Shown here: in pieces, positions 1 to 7,112 of the stretch
Numbering within the stretch: position 1 is the stretch's first letter
How the letters are laid out: the number at the start of each line of letters is the position of its first letter
Source of the DNA: Acidobacteriota bacterium
Lineage (GTDB): Bacteria; Acidobacteriota; Blastocatellia; Pyrinomonadales; Pyrinomonadaceae
NCBI GenBank assembly: GCA_029777145.1
Contig: JAKOSS010000076.1
Coordinates: 1-11,249 of the forward strand
Reading direction: 5' to 3'
Length of the DNA stretch: 11,249 nucleotides
Program-made: the position numbers and the translations under genes
Notes under the pieces: model-generated
What the model was told of the DNA's origin: nothing
Databases searched by the model: none
What the model saw: only the letters and a program-made list of their open reading frames with translations

Positions 1-325
1 GAATCAAAGAATCCTCAAGCTCAACGGCGAGGACTTCAGAATCTAAAACCAACAGATCGAGCACCCAGTATTCCCACATTTCGTCGTCAGTTTCCAAAAT
101 TCGCCTGAGATGCGGCACCAACGGTGTTCCTACCGACCGCAGACAGGGCGCCAAAATTTGAGCCACGGGCCAGTTAAAGTCCTGCAACCACTCAAGCAGC
201 TCGAACAGAATTGGGCCGATTGTCGGGAAGCCGGCCGCCGCAGCTCTTTCGGCCGTGCCGACGTCCATCTTGGCCCTGGGTATCAGGGACTTCAGATCAG
301 CGTTTATGATTTCGTTCGCCCCCAT
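1..325 (-). CDS. DUF5071-like protein, 3' end outside the window
   Basis: The ATG at 325-323 follows the hemH TAA (328-326) with no base between, and the frame stays open for 108 codons to the window edge, so the C-terminus is missing. The visible protein has the pattern I associate with DUF5071: an N-terminal 'LKSLIPRAKMDVGTAE' (residues 11-26), then 'LLEWLQDFNWPVA' (43-55), then 'PHLRRILETDDEMWEYWVL' (71-89). These look like short amphipathic helices of a HEAT-like soluble domain. No signal peptide or membrane segment is seen. The molecular function of the family is unknown to me. There is no GAGG before the start, so it probably depends on ribosomes finishing hemH. It is likely the last or a late gene of the heme operon, but a role in heme metabolism is not implied by the sequence. 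The family name is recalled from pattern, not searched. Confidence 0.72.
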   Translation of the reverse strand, partial: MGANEIINADLKSLIPRAKMDVGTAERAAAAGFPTIGPILFELLEWLQDFNWPVAQILAPCLRSVGTPLVPHLRRILETDDEMWEYWVLDLLVLDSEVLAVELEDSLI

Positions 326-1288
326 TTAACCCAACACCAAACGGCTCAGGCATTCGGTGAACAGCGCCGAATCGTTCAATCCTTCCATCACTTCGTACCG
401 TTCGACGCCCTTCTCAAGCGCGAGACGCGAATATTCATGGCCGAGCTCAAACAATGTCTCGAGATGGTCCGAAACGAACGCGATCGGGATAACGAGCATG
501 TGTTTCACGCCATTTCCCGCGAGTTCCTCGATAACGGCCGGGGTCGACGGTGTCAGCCACTTTTGCGGCCCGACCTTCGACTGAAAGCACAATGTATGTT
601 CATTCGGCCAACCGCCGCGGTTCTTGACCGCCGTTACCGTTTCGCAGATCTGGCCCGAATACGGATCGCCCTCGCGAACGAGTTTCATCGGCGTCCCATG
701 TGCCGAAAAAAGAAGGTGGACATCGTCGCGCGCCTCATCCGGAAATCGCTCGAAGCACTCGTTGATCCGTGCGATCACCGAATCGAGATACGGTTCGAAG
801 GCGAAGTACTCCTGAACCCTGGTGGTTGGAACATCCGTCAGCTTTGAATTCGCAACCAAACGATCCCATTCTTTGAAACTCGAGCCCGTCGTCGCTTTCG
901 AGAACTGCGGATAAAGCGGCAAAAGTACGATCTCGTCCGCGCCGTCGCGCTCGATCGCGCCAACAACGTCTTCAGTGAACGGTTTCCAGTAGCGCATCGC
1001 GACGTAGACTTTTGCATCGACGTCCTGCGCGCGCAGCGTCTGTTCAAGGATCTCCGCCTGTCGGTTCGTCAACTCGACGATCGGCGATTTTCCGCCGATC
1101 TTGTCGTATTGTTTCTGGATCGACGGCGCGCGTTTTGACGAGATCAACTTCGCGAGCCGCTTGCGGAACAAGAAACTTAGCGGAAAATTGATGATCTCGG
1201 GGTCATTGAACAGGTTGAACAAAAAAGGCTCGACCGCGTCGAGCGAATCAGGACCACCAAGATTTAGAAGGACAACTGCGACTTTCAT
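326..1288 (-). CDS. hemH: Ferrochelatase HemH
   Basis: Inserts Fe(II) into a porphyrin at the end of heme synthesis; with hemN and no coproporphyrin-type genes visible, protoporphyrin IX is the likely substrate. The 320-aa length is normal for bacterial ferrochelatase. Visible motifs are the N-terminal 'VVLLNLGGPDSL' (5-16), 'YPQFSKATTGS' (126-136), 'LFSAHGTPMKLVREGDPY' (193-210) with the presumed catalytic His197, 'CFQSKVGPQKWLTPST' (234-249), and 'FVSDHLETLFELGHEY' (271-286) with the conserved acidic Glu277. The open frame extends upstream to 1381, but those 31 codons are repeat-encoded and the family begins at MKVAVVLLNLGG, so ATG 1288-1286 is chosen. It has no Shine-Dalgarno, unlike hemC-hemN, and its start codon sits at the base of a long inverted heptamer repeat. 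It lies 111 bp after hemN, the only real gap in the operon. Confidence 0.95.
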   Translation of the reverse strand: MKVAVVLLNLGGPDSLDAVEPFLFNLFNDPEIINFPLSFLFRKRLAKLISSKRAPSIQKQYDKIGGKSPIVELTNRQAEILEQTLRAQDVDAKVYVAMRYWKPFTEDVVGAIERDGADEIVLLPLYPQFSKATTGSSFKEWDRLVANSKLTDVPTTRVQEYFAFEPYLDSVIARINECFERFPDEARDDVHLLFSAHGTPMKLVREGDPYSGQICETVTAVKNRGGWPNEHTLCFQSKVGPQKWLTPSTPAVIEELAGNGVKHMLVIPIAFVSDHLETLFELGHEYSRLALEKGVERYEVMEGLNDSALFTECLSRLVLG

Positions 1289-1398
1289 TTGCGATTTTCG
1301 ATTTGCAAATTGCGATTGCCGGGTTGAATTAACTTGTGGTTTGCAACTGAACTCGAGGTTTTTACCAATCGCAAATCGCAAATCGCAAATCGCAAATC
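1286..1398. repeat. Inverted heptamer arrays in the hemN-hemH gap
   Basis: On the plus strand, 1367-1394 holds four exact copies of AATCGCA plus a partial copy to 1398. The facing stretch at 1288-1320 is a degenerate array of the reverse complement in 7-bp register (TTTGCGA, TTTTCGA, TTTGCAA, ATTGCGA). Segments 1287-1318 and 1366-1397 are reverse complements at 29 of 32 positions around a 47-base loop. In the mRNA the array begins 2 bases after the hemN stop and ends in the hemH ATG. It could form a long hairpin in the transcript. Whether it acts in attenuation, RNA stability or translation cannot be seen. Confidence 0.9.
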
Positions 1399-1399
1399 C

Positions 1400-2788
1400 C
1401 TAGACCGTTTTCGAAAACACCGGTTTTTCGCGCATCATTTTTTCGAGGTACGCGTCGAAGCACATCGCGATGTTTCGGATGACGAGAATTCCCGATCCCG
1501 CCACTTTTATCTTTTCCTTGTCGACCGTCAGCAATCCGTCCTCGACAAACACTCCGAGTTTCGGGATGTCGGCGGCGAAATACTCGTCGAAACGTATTCC
1601 GAATCGGTCCTCGATCGCGCGTTTGTCGATTTCGAGATTGCACATCAGCTGCATGATCGTTTCCTTGCGAACGTGATCGTCGGCAGTCATTCGATACCCA
1701 ACGTGCGTCGCCGGACGCCCCGTGTCGATGCGCTTGTAATAATCGCGAAGGTGCTTGATGTTCTGCGCGTAAATGTTCTCGAACTGCGAGATCGCGGACA
1801 GCCCGAACGCGTAAACGTCACAGCCGGCTTTCGTCGAATAGCCCTGAAAATTTCGATACAGAGTGCCGTTCTTCTGGGCGACGGCGAGTTCGTCCGTCGG
1901 TTTCGCGAAGTGATCCATGCCGATGTACTCGTAGCCGCGGTCCATCAGCGTTTCGATCGTCATCTTGAGGATCTGCAGCCGCTCGTCGGCGCTCGGAAGG
2001 TCCTCGGCCTTGATCATCACCTGGTGTTTTTTCAGCCACGGGACGTGCGCGTAGTTGAAAACGGCGATGCGGTCGGGCGAAAGATCGGCGACCTTTTCGA
2101 CGGTTTCGCGGAAGGTCGCGAGCGTCTGGTGCGGCAAACCATAAATCAGATCGAGATTGATCGACTGATAACCGAGTTCCCGCGCCCATTCGATCGTCTG
2201 CGTCGTCAGTTCTTCCGACTGAACGCGATTGACCGCTTCCTGAACCTTGAGATTGAAATCCTGAACGCCGAAACTCGTGCGATTGAAACCGACGTCGCGC
2301 AATGCCTGCAGATGGTCCTTCGTCAGCCCGCGCGGATCGATCTCGACGCTCGCCTCGATGTCGTCTGAAAAACTGAAGCGGTCCATGATGTAATTGCCGA
2401 TGTCGCGGATCTCGTGCGGCTCGAGATACGTCGGCGTTCCGCCGCCCCAGTGCATCTGCTCGACCGAACGCGCGTCCGACATCAGCGGAACGATGAGGTC
2501 AATCTCCTTCTTGAGATACCGGTTGTATTCGGCGATATGTTCGCGCTTCTGCGTGACCATCATGTTGCAGCCGCAGAAGTAGCAGAGCGTGTCGCAATAC
2601 GGAAAGTGGAAATAAAGCGAAAGATCGGCCGCACTATGATCCTGGTTCGTCACGACGATCTCGGCCTCGAAATCCTCCGCGGTAAAGCCGTCCGAGAAGA
2701 CCGGCGCTGTCGGATAGGAAGTGTAACGCGGTCCGGGCTGATTGAACTTTTTCAGGATCTCGACGTCCAAATGCTTGATACTACTCAT
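1400..2788 (-). CDS. hemN: Oxygen-independent coproporphyrinogen-III dehydrogenase HemN
   Basis: Radical SAM enzyme that oxidatively decarboxylates two propionates of coproporphyrinogen III to give protoporphyrinogen IX without oxygen. The 462-aa length is typical of true HemN rather than the shorter HemW-like paralogues. The N-terminal 'FNQPGPRYTSYPTAP' (15-29) is the HemN hallmark. The Fe-S motif 'CDTLCYFCGC' has Cys65, Cys69 and Cys72 of the CX3CX2C cluster plus Cys74. Tyr59, in 'LYFHFPYC', matches the SAM-binding tyrosine of E. coli HemN. 'WGGGTPTYL' (114-122) is the glycine-rich SAM-binding stretch. ATG 2788 has GAGG at 2799-2796, 7 nt upstream, inside the end of hemE, with only 4 bp between the genes. 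Using HemN and no visible HemF suggests heme can be made under low oxygen, although hemF could lie elsewhere. Confidence 0.96.
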   Translation of the reverse strand: MSSIKHLDVEILKKFNQPGPRYTSYPTAPVFSDGFTAEDFEAEIVVTNQDHSAADLSLYFHFPYCDTLCYFCGCNMMVTQKREHIAEYNRYLKKEIDLIVPLMSDARSVEQMHWGGGTPTYLEPHEIRDIGNYIMDRFSFSDDIEASVEIDPRGLTKDHLQALRDVGFNRTSFGVQDFNLKVQEAVNRVQSEELTTQTIEWARELGYQSINLDLIYGLPHQTLATFRETVEKVADLSPDRIAVFNYAHVPWLKKHQVMIKAEDLPSADERLQILKMTIETLMDRGYEYIGMDHFAKPTDELAVAQKNGTLYRNFQGYSTKAGCDVYAFGLSAISQFENIYAQNIKHLRDYYKRIDTGRPATHVGYRMTADDHVRKETIMQLMCNLEIDKRAIEDRFGIRFDEYFAADIPKLGVFVEDGLLTVDKEKIKVAGSGILVIRNIAMCFDAYLEKMMREKPVFSKTV

Positions 2789-2792
2789 TTTG

Positions 2793-3824
2793 TTACCTCG
2801 CGCTCAGTTCCTTCACGCACTCGACGAAATACTTGACGTTCTCGACCGGCGTCTTCGGCAAAATACCGTGGCCGAGATTGAAGACGTGCCCCGCGCCTTC
2901 GCCGTAGCTCTTCAGCACGCGTGCGGTCTCGAGTTTGATCTTCTCCTTCGGCGCGAAAAGAACGGTCGGGTCCATGTTCCCTTGGAGCCCCTTCGAATCG
3001 CCGATCTCGCGTCGGACATCGCCGATCTCCCGGATCCAATCGACACCGAGAACATCGCATTTGACCTCTGCCAGTCCTTTATATGAACTGACTCCTTTCG
3101 CGAAAACGATCACCGGCGCGCCGTTTGTTTCAAGATTATCGCAGATGTAGCGGATGTATTTGAGCGAAAATTCCTCGAAATCCGCCGGCGAGAGTATTCC
3201 GGCCCAGGTGTCGAAGATCTGGACGGCGTCACATCCGGCGCGAATCTTGGCGTTGAGATATTCGACGACTGTCTCGGCGAGCATCCGCAGCAACCGGTGC
3301 GCGAGTTCGGGATGCTGATAAACGAAGGTTTTGACGATGTCGAAATTCTTCGATCCCTTGCCTTCGATCATGTACGTCGCCAGCGTCCACGGAGAACCCG
3401 AAAATCCGATCAGCGGAACGCGCCCGGCGAGCCGTTCTTTCGTCACCTTGACGGCTTCGAGTACGTAGTTGAGCCGGTCGACGACCCCGTCCGTTTCGAG
3501 CGCGTCGATCGCGTTCGCATCGCGGACCGGCGAATCGAAAACGGGACCTTTCGACTCGATCAGTTCGAGATGCATCCCCATCGCTTCCGGAATGACGAGA
3601 ATGTCCGAGAACAGTATCGCGGCGTCGGTGCCGATGATGTCGATCGGCTGGACCGTAACCTCGGCGGCGAGTTCCGGCGTTTTACAGGTTGTCAGGAAGT
3701 CGTATTTTTCGCGGACGGCGCGATATTCAGGCAGGTAGCGACCGGCCTGACGCATGATCCACAACGGTGTGCGTTCGGTAGCTTGACGCTTGCAGGCTCT
3801 GATGAACAGTGATTCGTCTTTCAA
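2793..3824 (-). CDS. hemE: Uroporphyrinogen decarboxylase HemE
   Basis: Cytosolic enzyme that removes the four acetate carboxyls of uroporphyrinogen III to give coproporphyrinogen III. The 343-aa length is standard. Motifs: 'PLWIMRQAGRYLPEYR' (20-35) with the substrate-binding Arg25 and Arg29, 'ILFSDIL' (70-76) with the key Asp74, 'GFSGSPWTLATYM' (140-152), 'QIFDTWAG' (202-209), 'LQGNMDP' (280-286), and 'FNLGHGILP' (315-323) with His319. The start codon is TTG (3824-3822), sharing four bases (TTGA) with the hemD stop. It is preferred because it gives the usual family N-terminus (about 20 residues before the MRQAGRY signature) and has GAGGG 7 nt upstream; no suitable ATG lies before the signature. 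The overlap predicts translational coupling to hemD. Confidence 0.95.
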   Translation of the reverse strand: MKDESLFIRACKRQATERTPLWIMRQAGRYLPEYRAVREKYDFLTTCKTPELAAEVTVQPIDIIGTDAAILFSDILVIPEAMGMHLELIESKGPVFDSPVRDANAIDALETDGVVDRLNYVLEAVKVTKERLAGRVPLIGFSGSPWTLATYMIEGKGSKNFDIVKTFVYQHPELAHRLLRMLAETVVEYLNAKIRAGCDAVQIFDTWAGILSPADFEEFSLKYIRYICDNLETNGAPVIVFAKGVSSYKGLAEVKCDVLGVDWIREIGDVRREIGDSKGLQGNMDPTVLFAPKEKIKLETARVLKSYGEGAGHVFNLGHGILPKTPVENVKYFVECVKELSAR

Positions 3825-4501
3825 TTTCCTTCCCTCTTGATCAATTCTTTTGCGAATTCGACGCCGGATGCATTCGGTGATACGAATTCAACGTCGATTC
3901 CGTTTCCGGCCAGCGCTGCCGCGGTCGTTTTGCCGATCGCCGCGATCTTCGATCGATTCAGACTTTCCAGGCCTTTCTGATCGACGAAACTCGAGACCGC
4001 GCTCGGACTGAAAAAACAGATCCAGTCGAAATCGCGACCGGCGATCCCGTCCGGAAGCTCGACGCGCTTGGTCCGGTAAACAATTATCTCATCAACCGTC
4101 GCGGCGATCGCGCGAAGCCCGTCCGGAATCACCCTCAGTGATTCCTCGCCGCGGACAAAAGCGAACCGCTTCCCCTCGAGTTCCTTCCTCGGGATCGCTT
4201 CCAGCATTTCCGCCGCGCGGTTCGCCGATCGGTCGAATCGCAGATCGAATCCGCGATCCTTCAAAATTTCAAAGCTCTTTTGACCGAGCACGTAAACGGC
4301 GCCCCGGAAAGCCTCTGTTCCCGCGAAGATCTCCGCCGCCTTCCGGCTCGTGATGAAAACGCCGTCGATCTCGTCTCCGATCTCGATCGCTTCTACGATT
4401 GCGACGGTTTTGATCGCCACCGCGTTCACGACCGTAAATCCGTTTTCTTCAAGGATCCGGCTGAATTCGTCGTAATCCCTGACGACCAGCACCGATGCCA
4501 T
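3821..4501 (-). CDS. hemD: Uroporphyrinogen-III synthase HemD
   Basis: Cyclises hydroxymethylbilane with inversion of ring D to make uroporphyrinogen III. The family is poorly conserved in sequence, so the call rests on position between hemC and hemE together with typical motifs: 'GVFITSRKAAEIF' (47-59) in the first domain, 'WICFFSPSAVSSFVDQ' (161-176), and the near-terminal 'IAAIGKTTAAALAGNGIDVEFVSP' region (188-211), where the glycine-threonine stretch is the recognisable HemD signature. At 226 aa it is slightly short for the family but contains both halves. The ATG at 4501-4499 overlaps the hemC TGA by one base (TGATG) and has GAGG 7 nt upstream; the open frame continues further upstream inside hemC, and that extension is rejected. 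A GTG one codon earlier is a possible alternative start. Confidence 0.9.
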   Translation of the reverse strand: MASVLVVRDYDEFSRILEENGFTVVNAVAIKTVAIVEAIEIGDEIDGVFITSRKAAEIFAGTEAFRGAVYVLGQKSFEILKDRGFDLRFDRSANRAAEMLEAIPRKELEGKRFAFVRGEESLRVIPDGLRAIAATVDEIIVYRTKRVELPDGIAGRDFDWICFFSPSAVSSFVDQKGLESLNRSKIAAIGKTTAAALAGNGIDVEFVSPNASGVEFAKELIKREGN

Positions 4502-5454
4502 CACATCACCTCGCCTGCAGATCCGGCTGCGGCGTCGCGCGCGCGACCGAGGATGTCGGCCGCGCCGTTCGCAAAGCACCGGTCGGCCAATTCGGTACCG
4601 AGACGCGCGGCGTCCGTCGCGTCGCCTTCGATCGAATCGCGGATCGCCCGCGTGCCGTCCGTCATCCCGACAAATCCTTCGAGCAACAAATGTCCGTCAA
4701 AAATAGTTGCGTGCGACCCGATCGGAACCTGGCATCCGCCTTCGAGCCTTCGCAGGAACGCCCTTTCGGCGGTGATGCACGACTCCGTGTCGGAATCGTT
4801 TATCGCCCGCAGCATCGTCGCGATCTCGTCGTCTCCGTCTCGAATCTCGACCGCCATCGCGCCTTGGCCAACGGCCGGCAGCAAAATGGCAGTTGGCACG
4901 ACCTGGCTGATGTGCGGGTCGAGTCCGAGCCGGTGAACGCCTGCGTAGGCGAGTATCATCGCGTCGAGATCCGACGCGAGAAACTTGTTGATGCGTGTCG
5001 GGACGTTGCCGCGGATCTCCACGATCTCAAGGTCCGGGCGGTAATTGAGCAACTGGCTCCGACGGCGGAGACTTCCGGTCGCGACGCGCGCGCCGAGCGG
5101 AAGTTCGTCGATCGACGCGGCAGTTTTCGAGATCAGCACGTCGTTCGGTGTTTCACGCGAACTCACGGATCCGATCCGCAGTCCTTCGGGTTGCACTGTC
5201 GGAAGATCTTTCAGACTGTGCACCGCAAGATCGATCTCGCCCGACAGAAGGGCCGTCTCGATCTCCTTCGTGAACAAGCCCTTGTCGCCGATCTTCGAAA
5301 GCGCGGTATCGAGCACCGCGTCGCCTTTTGTCGTGATAATGCGAACTTCGAATTCTGAATCAGGGAAACGCTCTTCGAGCGAGGATCTTGTCGATCCCGT
5401 CTGCCACAACGCCAGTTCACTGCCCCTTGATCCGATGATGATTTTACGCCGCAA
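4501..5454 (-). CDS. hemC: Hydroxymethylbilane synthase (porphobilinogen deaminase) HemC
   Basis: Condenses four porphobilinogens into hydroxymethylbilane on a covalently bound dipyrromethane cofactor. At 317 aa it matches the bacterial family. Motifs: N-terminal 'IIIGSRGSELALWQ' (5-18), 'HSLKDLPT' (79-86) with the catalytic Asp83, 'GARVATGSLRRRSQL' (121-135) with the substrate-binding arginines, and 'RRLEGGCQVPIGSHA' (235-249), whose Cys241 anchors the cofactor. The start codon is TTG at 5454-5452, lying 11 bases inside the end of hemA. It is supported by GAGG at 5465-5462 (7 nt upstream) and because translation from there gives exactly the family N-terminus; no ATG is available before the GSRGS motif. 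Translational coupling to hemA is likely. Confidence 0.95.
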   Translation of the reverse strand: MRRKIIIGSRGSELALWQTGSTRSSLEERFPDSEFEVRIITTKGDAVLDTALSKIGDKGLFTKEIETALLSGEIDLAVHSLKDLPTVQPEGLRIGSVSSRETPNDVLISKTAASIDELPLGARVATGSLRRRSQLLNYRPDLEIVEIRGNVPTRINKFLASDLDAMILAYAGVHRLGLDPHISQVVPTAILLPAVGQGAMAVEIRDGDDEIATMLRAINDSDTESCITAERAFLRRLEGGCQVPIGSHATIFDGHLLLEGFVGMTDGTRAIRDSIEGDATDAARLGTELADRCFANGAADILGRARDAAAGSAGEVM

Positions 5455-6697
5455 CTTTGAACCTCGCTCGATCTTCTGACGACTTCATCGCCGCCAGTTC
5501 GTTGACGACATCGATGTGACTAGCGAAATCGGTCCCGCCCTGCATCGCGACCTTGTGAAGGTACGGAAGATTGCGGAGCATGAGTTCCTTGACGGCAACT
5601 ATCTCCCGCTGCGTTTCGGGATCCGGCTTCGCGCCGTGCTTCATCGTCGACGGAAGCAGCGGCAGCGAGTAGTACCAGACCACGAAATCCGACATTTCAT
5701 GCATGATCAGCTTGTTTGCCTGCGGAATGTCGTCCATGCGGCGTTGATGGTTGCGATCAACGATCGCGGTCAATTCATCGATGTTCTTCAGCTCGACATT
5801 GTCGCATTCGTCGGCGTCCGGAGCAATGTCTCGCGGAACGGCGATGTCGATCGCCAGGATCGGCTTCGCGCGCCCTTCGAAATCCCGTTTCGACAAAATC
5901 GGCTCGATCGAGCTCGTCGAACTGACAAGCAGGTCGGCATCGTTCAAAAATTGGCCGATCTCTTCAAAGTCGACGACCGTCGAGTTGAACGGCGTCGCCT
6001 CATGAAGCTCTTCTACCAGAGACTCGGCACGTGCCCGCGTGCGATTCGCAAAGATGATCCGTCCGACCTTTTTCTTGATGACGGCTTCGGCCGTGAGTCG
6101 GGCCATGTTTCCGGCGCCGATGATCATCACGGTCTTTTCGGTCAGGCTTCCGAGGTTGGCTACCGCAACTTCGACCGCCGCCGTGCTGATCGAAACCGCG
6201 CCGCGGTGAAGGTTCGTTTCGGTATGAACCTGCTTCCCGACCTTGAAGCTTTTTTGAAACATCTGGTTCAGGATCTTCCCGGTCGAACCGTACTGTTCGG
6301 CGACGTGAAATGAATCCTTAACCTGTCCGAGAATCTGCATGTCGCCGACGATCTTCGAATCGAGGCTCGTCGCGACCCGGAACAATTGCAGGCACGCCGA
6401 ACACGAGATCATGCCGAAAAAATCTTCCCGGCGGATGATCCCGCGGACATTCTTGAAATCGATGATCAGATCCTTGTAGAAATCCAAACCAAGATCGGTC
6501 CGTGTCGAGACACCGTAGACTTCGATCCGGTTGCAGGTCGAAATCACGACCGCTTCGTCGAGCGTCTCACGCAGCTTTGCGAGCAGTGCGGGAATTTCCC
6601 CATCTTGCAGGTACAAGCGTTCGCGAATTTCCACAGGTGTCGTATTGTGATTGATGCCAATGGCAAACAGGATCGATGGGTTGATTGCAGTATCCAC
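5444..6697 (-). CDS. hemA: Glutamyl-tRNA reductase HemA
   Basis: NADPH-dependent reduction of glutamyl-tRNA(Glu) to glutamate-1-semialdehyde, the first committed and usually rate-limiting step of the C5 heme pathway. The 417-aa length is normal. The catalytic domain shows 'GINHNTTPVEIRERL' (14-28) and 'VISTCNRIEVYGV' (51-63) with the nucleophile Cys55. 'SLDSKIVGDMQILGQVKDS' (111-129) is the conserved tRNA/active-site helix, with Asp119 where many relatives have Glu. The NADPH-binding Rossmann motif is 'IIGAGNMAR' (192-200), with 'FANRTRARAESL' (216-227) following. The C-terminal dimerisation helix region begins near residue 325. The start is GTG 6697-6695 with a G-rich stretch (GGGG at 6709-6706) 8 nt upstream, so a GTG start and the leader hairpin may both limit its expression. 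It is the first gene of the operon; hemL and hemB must lie elsewhere. Confidence 0.95.
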   Translation of the reverse strand: MDTAINPSILFAIGINHNTTPVEIRERLYLQDGEIPALLAKLRETLDEAVVISTCNRIEVYGVSTRTDLGLDFYKDLIIDFKNVRGIIRREDFFGMISCSACLQLFRVATSLDSKIVGDMQILGQVKDSFHVAEQYGSTGKILNQMFQKSFKVGKQVHTETNLHRGAVSISTAAVEVAVANLGSLTEKTVMIIGAGNMARLTAEAVIKKKVGRIIFANRTRARAESLVEELHEATPFNSTVVDFEEIGQFLNDADLLVSSTSSIEPILSKRDFEGRAKPILAIDIAVPRDIAPDADECDNVELKNIDELTAIVDRNHQRRMDDIPQANKLIMHEMSDFVVWYYSLPLLPSTMKHGAKPDPETQREIVAVKELMLRNLPYLHKVAMQGGTDFASHIDVVNELAAMKSSEDRARFKVAA

Positions 6698-6709
6698 GAT
6701 TTTTACCCC

Positions 6710-6743
6710 GAAAACGCCCTGTAAAATCTGTTCGGGCGTCTTC
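6710..6743 (-). promoter_or_regulatory. Hairpin in the hemA leader
   Basis: In the hemA transcript GAAGACGCCC (6743-6734) can pair with GGGCGTTTTC (6719-6710), giving a 10-bp stem with one G-U pair and a 14-base loop. The stem ends immediately before the GGGG that would serve as ribosome binding site, 12 nt before the GTG start. It is not followed by a U run, so it is not a clear intrinsic terminator. It may modulate translation of the rate-limiting enzyme, but no ligand or factor can be assigned. Confidence 0.45.
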
Positions 6744-7100
6744 CCCTTACACGAAAGTCAAATAATATCAGGCTCGGAACCATAACCGCTTTCCGATGGA
6801 TATTAAGTCGGCTTCTAACTGACATTAGATACACTTCGCCCTCAAAAAGTTCTGTCGGGCGGGATCGGGATTGATTTCGGGGTTTGCAATCGAAGGGAAA
6901 TTAATGAATGAAAGCCAATAGCAACCTTGGTCTTAAGAAATAACTTGCAAACTCAACAATCTCGGAATCCTTTCTCCGTATCTCAACGCGTTAAAAAGAA
7001 CCGCCCGGTATCACTGCAAATCGTATTCCACGGCAGTTCGGGCCCAAAATAAAACTCCAACGAAGATAATTCAAAAATTCCGCGAAATTGGTTTTCAGTT

Positions 7101-7112
7101 TATCATGTTTGC
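7101..7112 (+). promoter_or_regulatory. Possible -10 box for a leaderless dehydrogenase transcript
   Basis: TATCAT at 7101-7106 lies 6 bases before the ATG at 7113, which is the normal -10 to +1 distance, and no Shine-Dalgarno is seen between 7085 and 7112. Together these suggest transcription could begin at the start codon itself. No good -35 hexamer is visible near 7078-7083, so this would be a -10-driven promoter. The evidence is positional only. Confidence 0.3.

Larger units (their letters stand above)
6698..7112. other. Divergent intergenic region between hemA and the dehydrogenase gene
   Basis: This 415-bp gap separates leftward and rightward transcription units, so both promoters should lie here. 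I see no gene, tRNA or heptamer array in it. The supportable items are the hairpin near hemA (6710-6743) and a -10-like TATCAT before the dehydrogenase start. AT-rich stretches such as TAATATCA (6763-6770) and TATTAAGT (6801-6808) could hold -10 elements, but none has a convincing -35 partner on either strand. The only short start-stop frame noticed, ATG at 6904, ends after 5 codons. Confidence 0.6.

Noticed and set aside
1289..1381. N-terminal extension of ferrochelatase by 31 residues
   Set aside because: The extension is encoded by the repeat array and loop, and the family begins at MKVAVVLLNLGGPD.
1334..2368. A 344-aa open frame on the plus strand opposite hemN
   Set aside because: It is antisense to a clear radical SAM gene, is rich in Arg/Asp/Val as expected of shadow frames in GC-rich DNA, and shows no domain pattern.
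2985..3030. Internal duplication in HemE (EIGD appears twice near residues 266-276)
   Set aside because: The segment length agrees with other uroporphyrinogen decarboxylases as I recall them, so it is probably chance similarity.
4495..5358. A 287-aa plus-strand frame opposite hemC, and similar frames opposite hemA (5516-6313) and DUF2264 (9009-9641)
   Set aside because: Same shadow composition and no motifs; each is fully explained by the gene on the other strand.
6904..6921. Small gene in the hemA-dehydrogenase spacer
   Set aside because: The frame stops after five codons.
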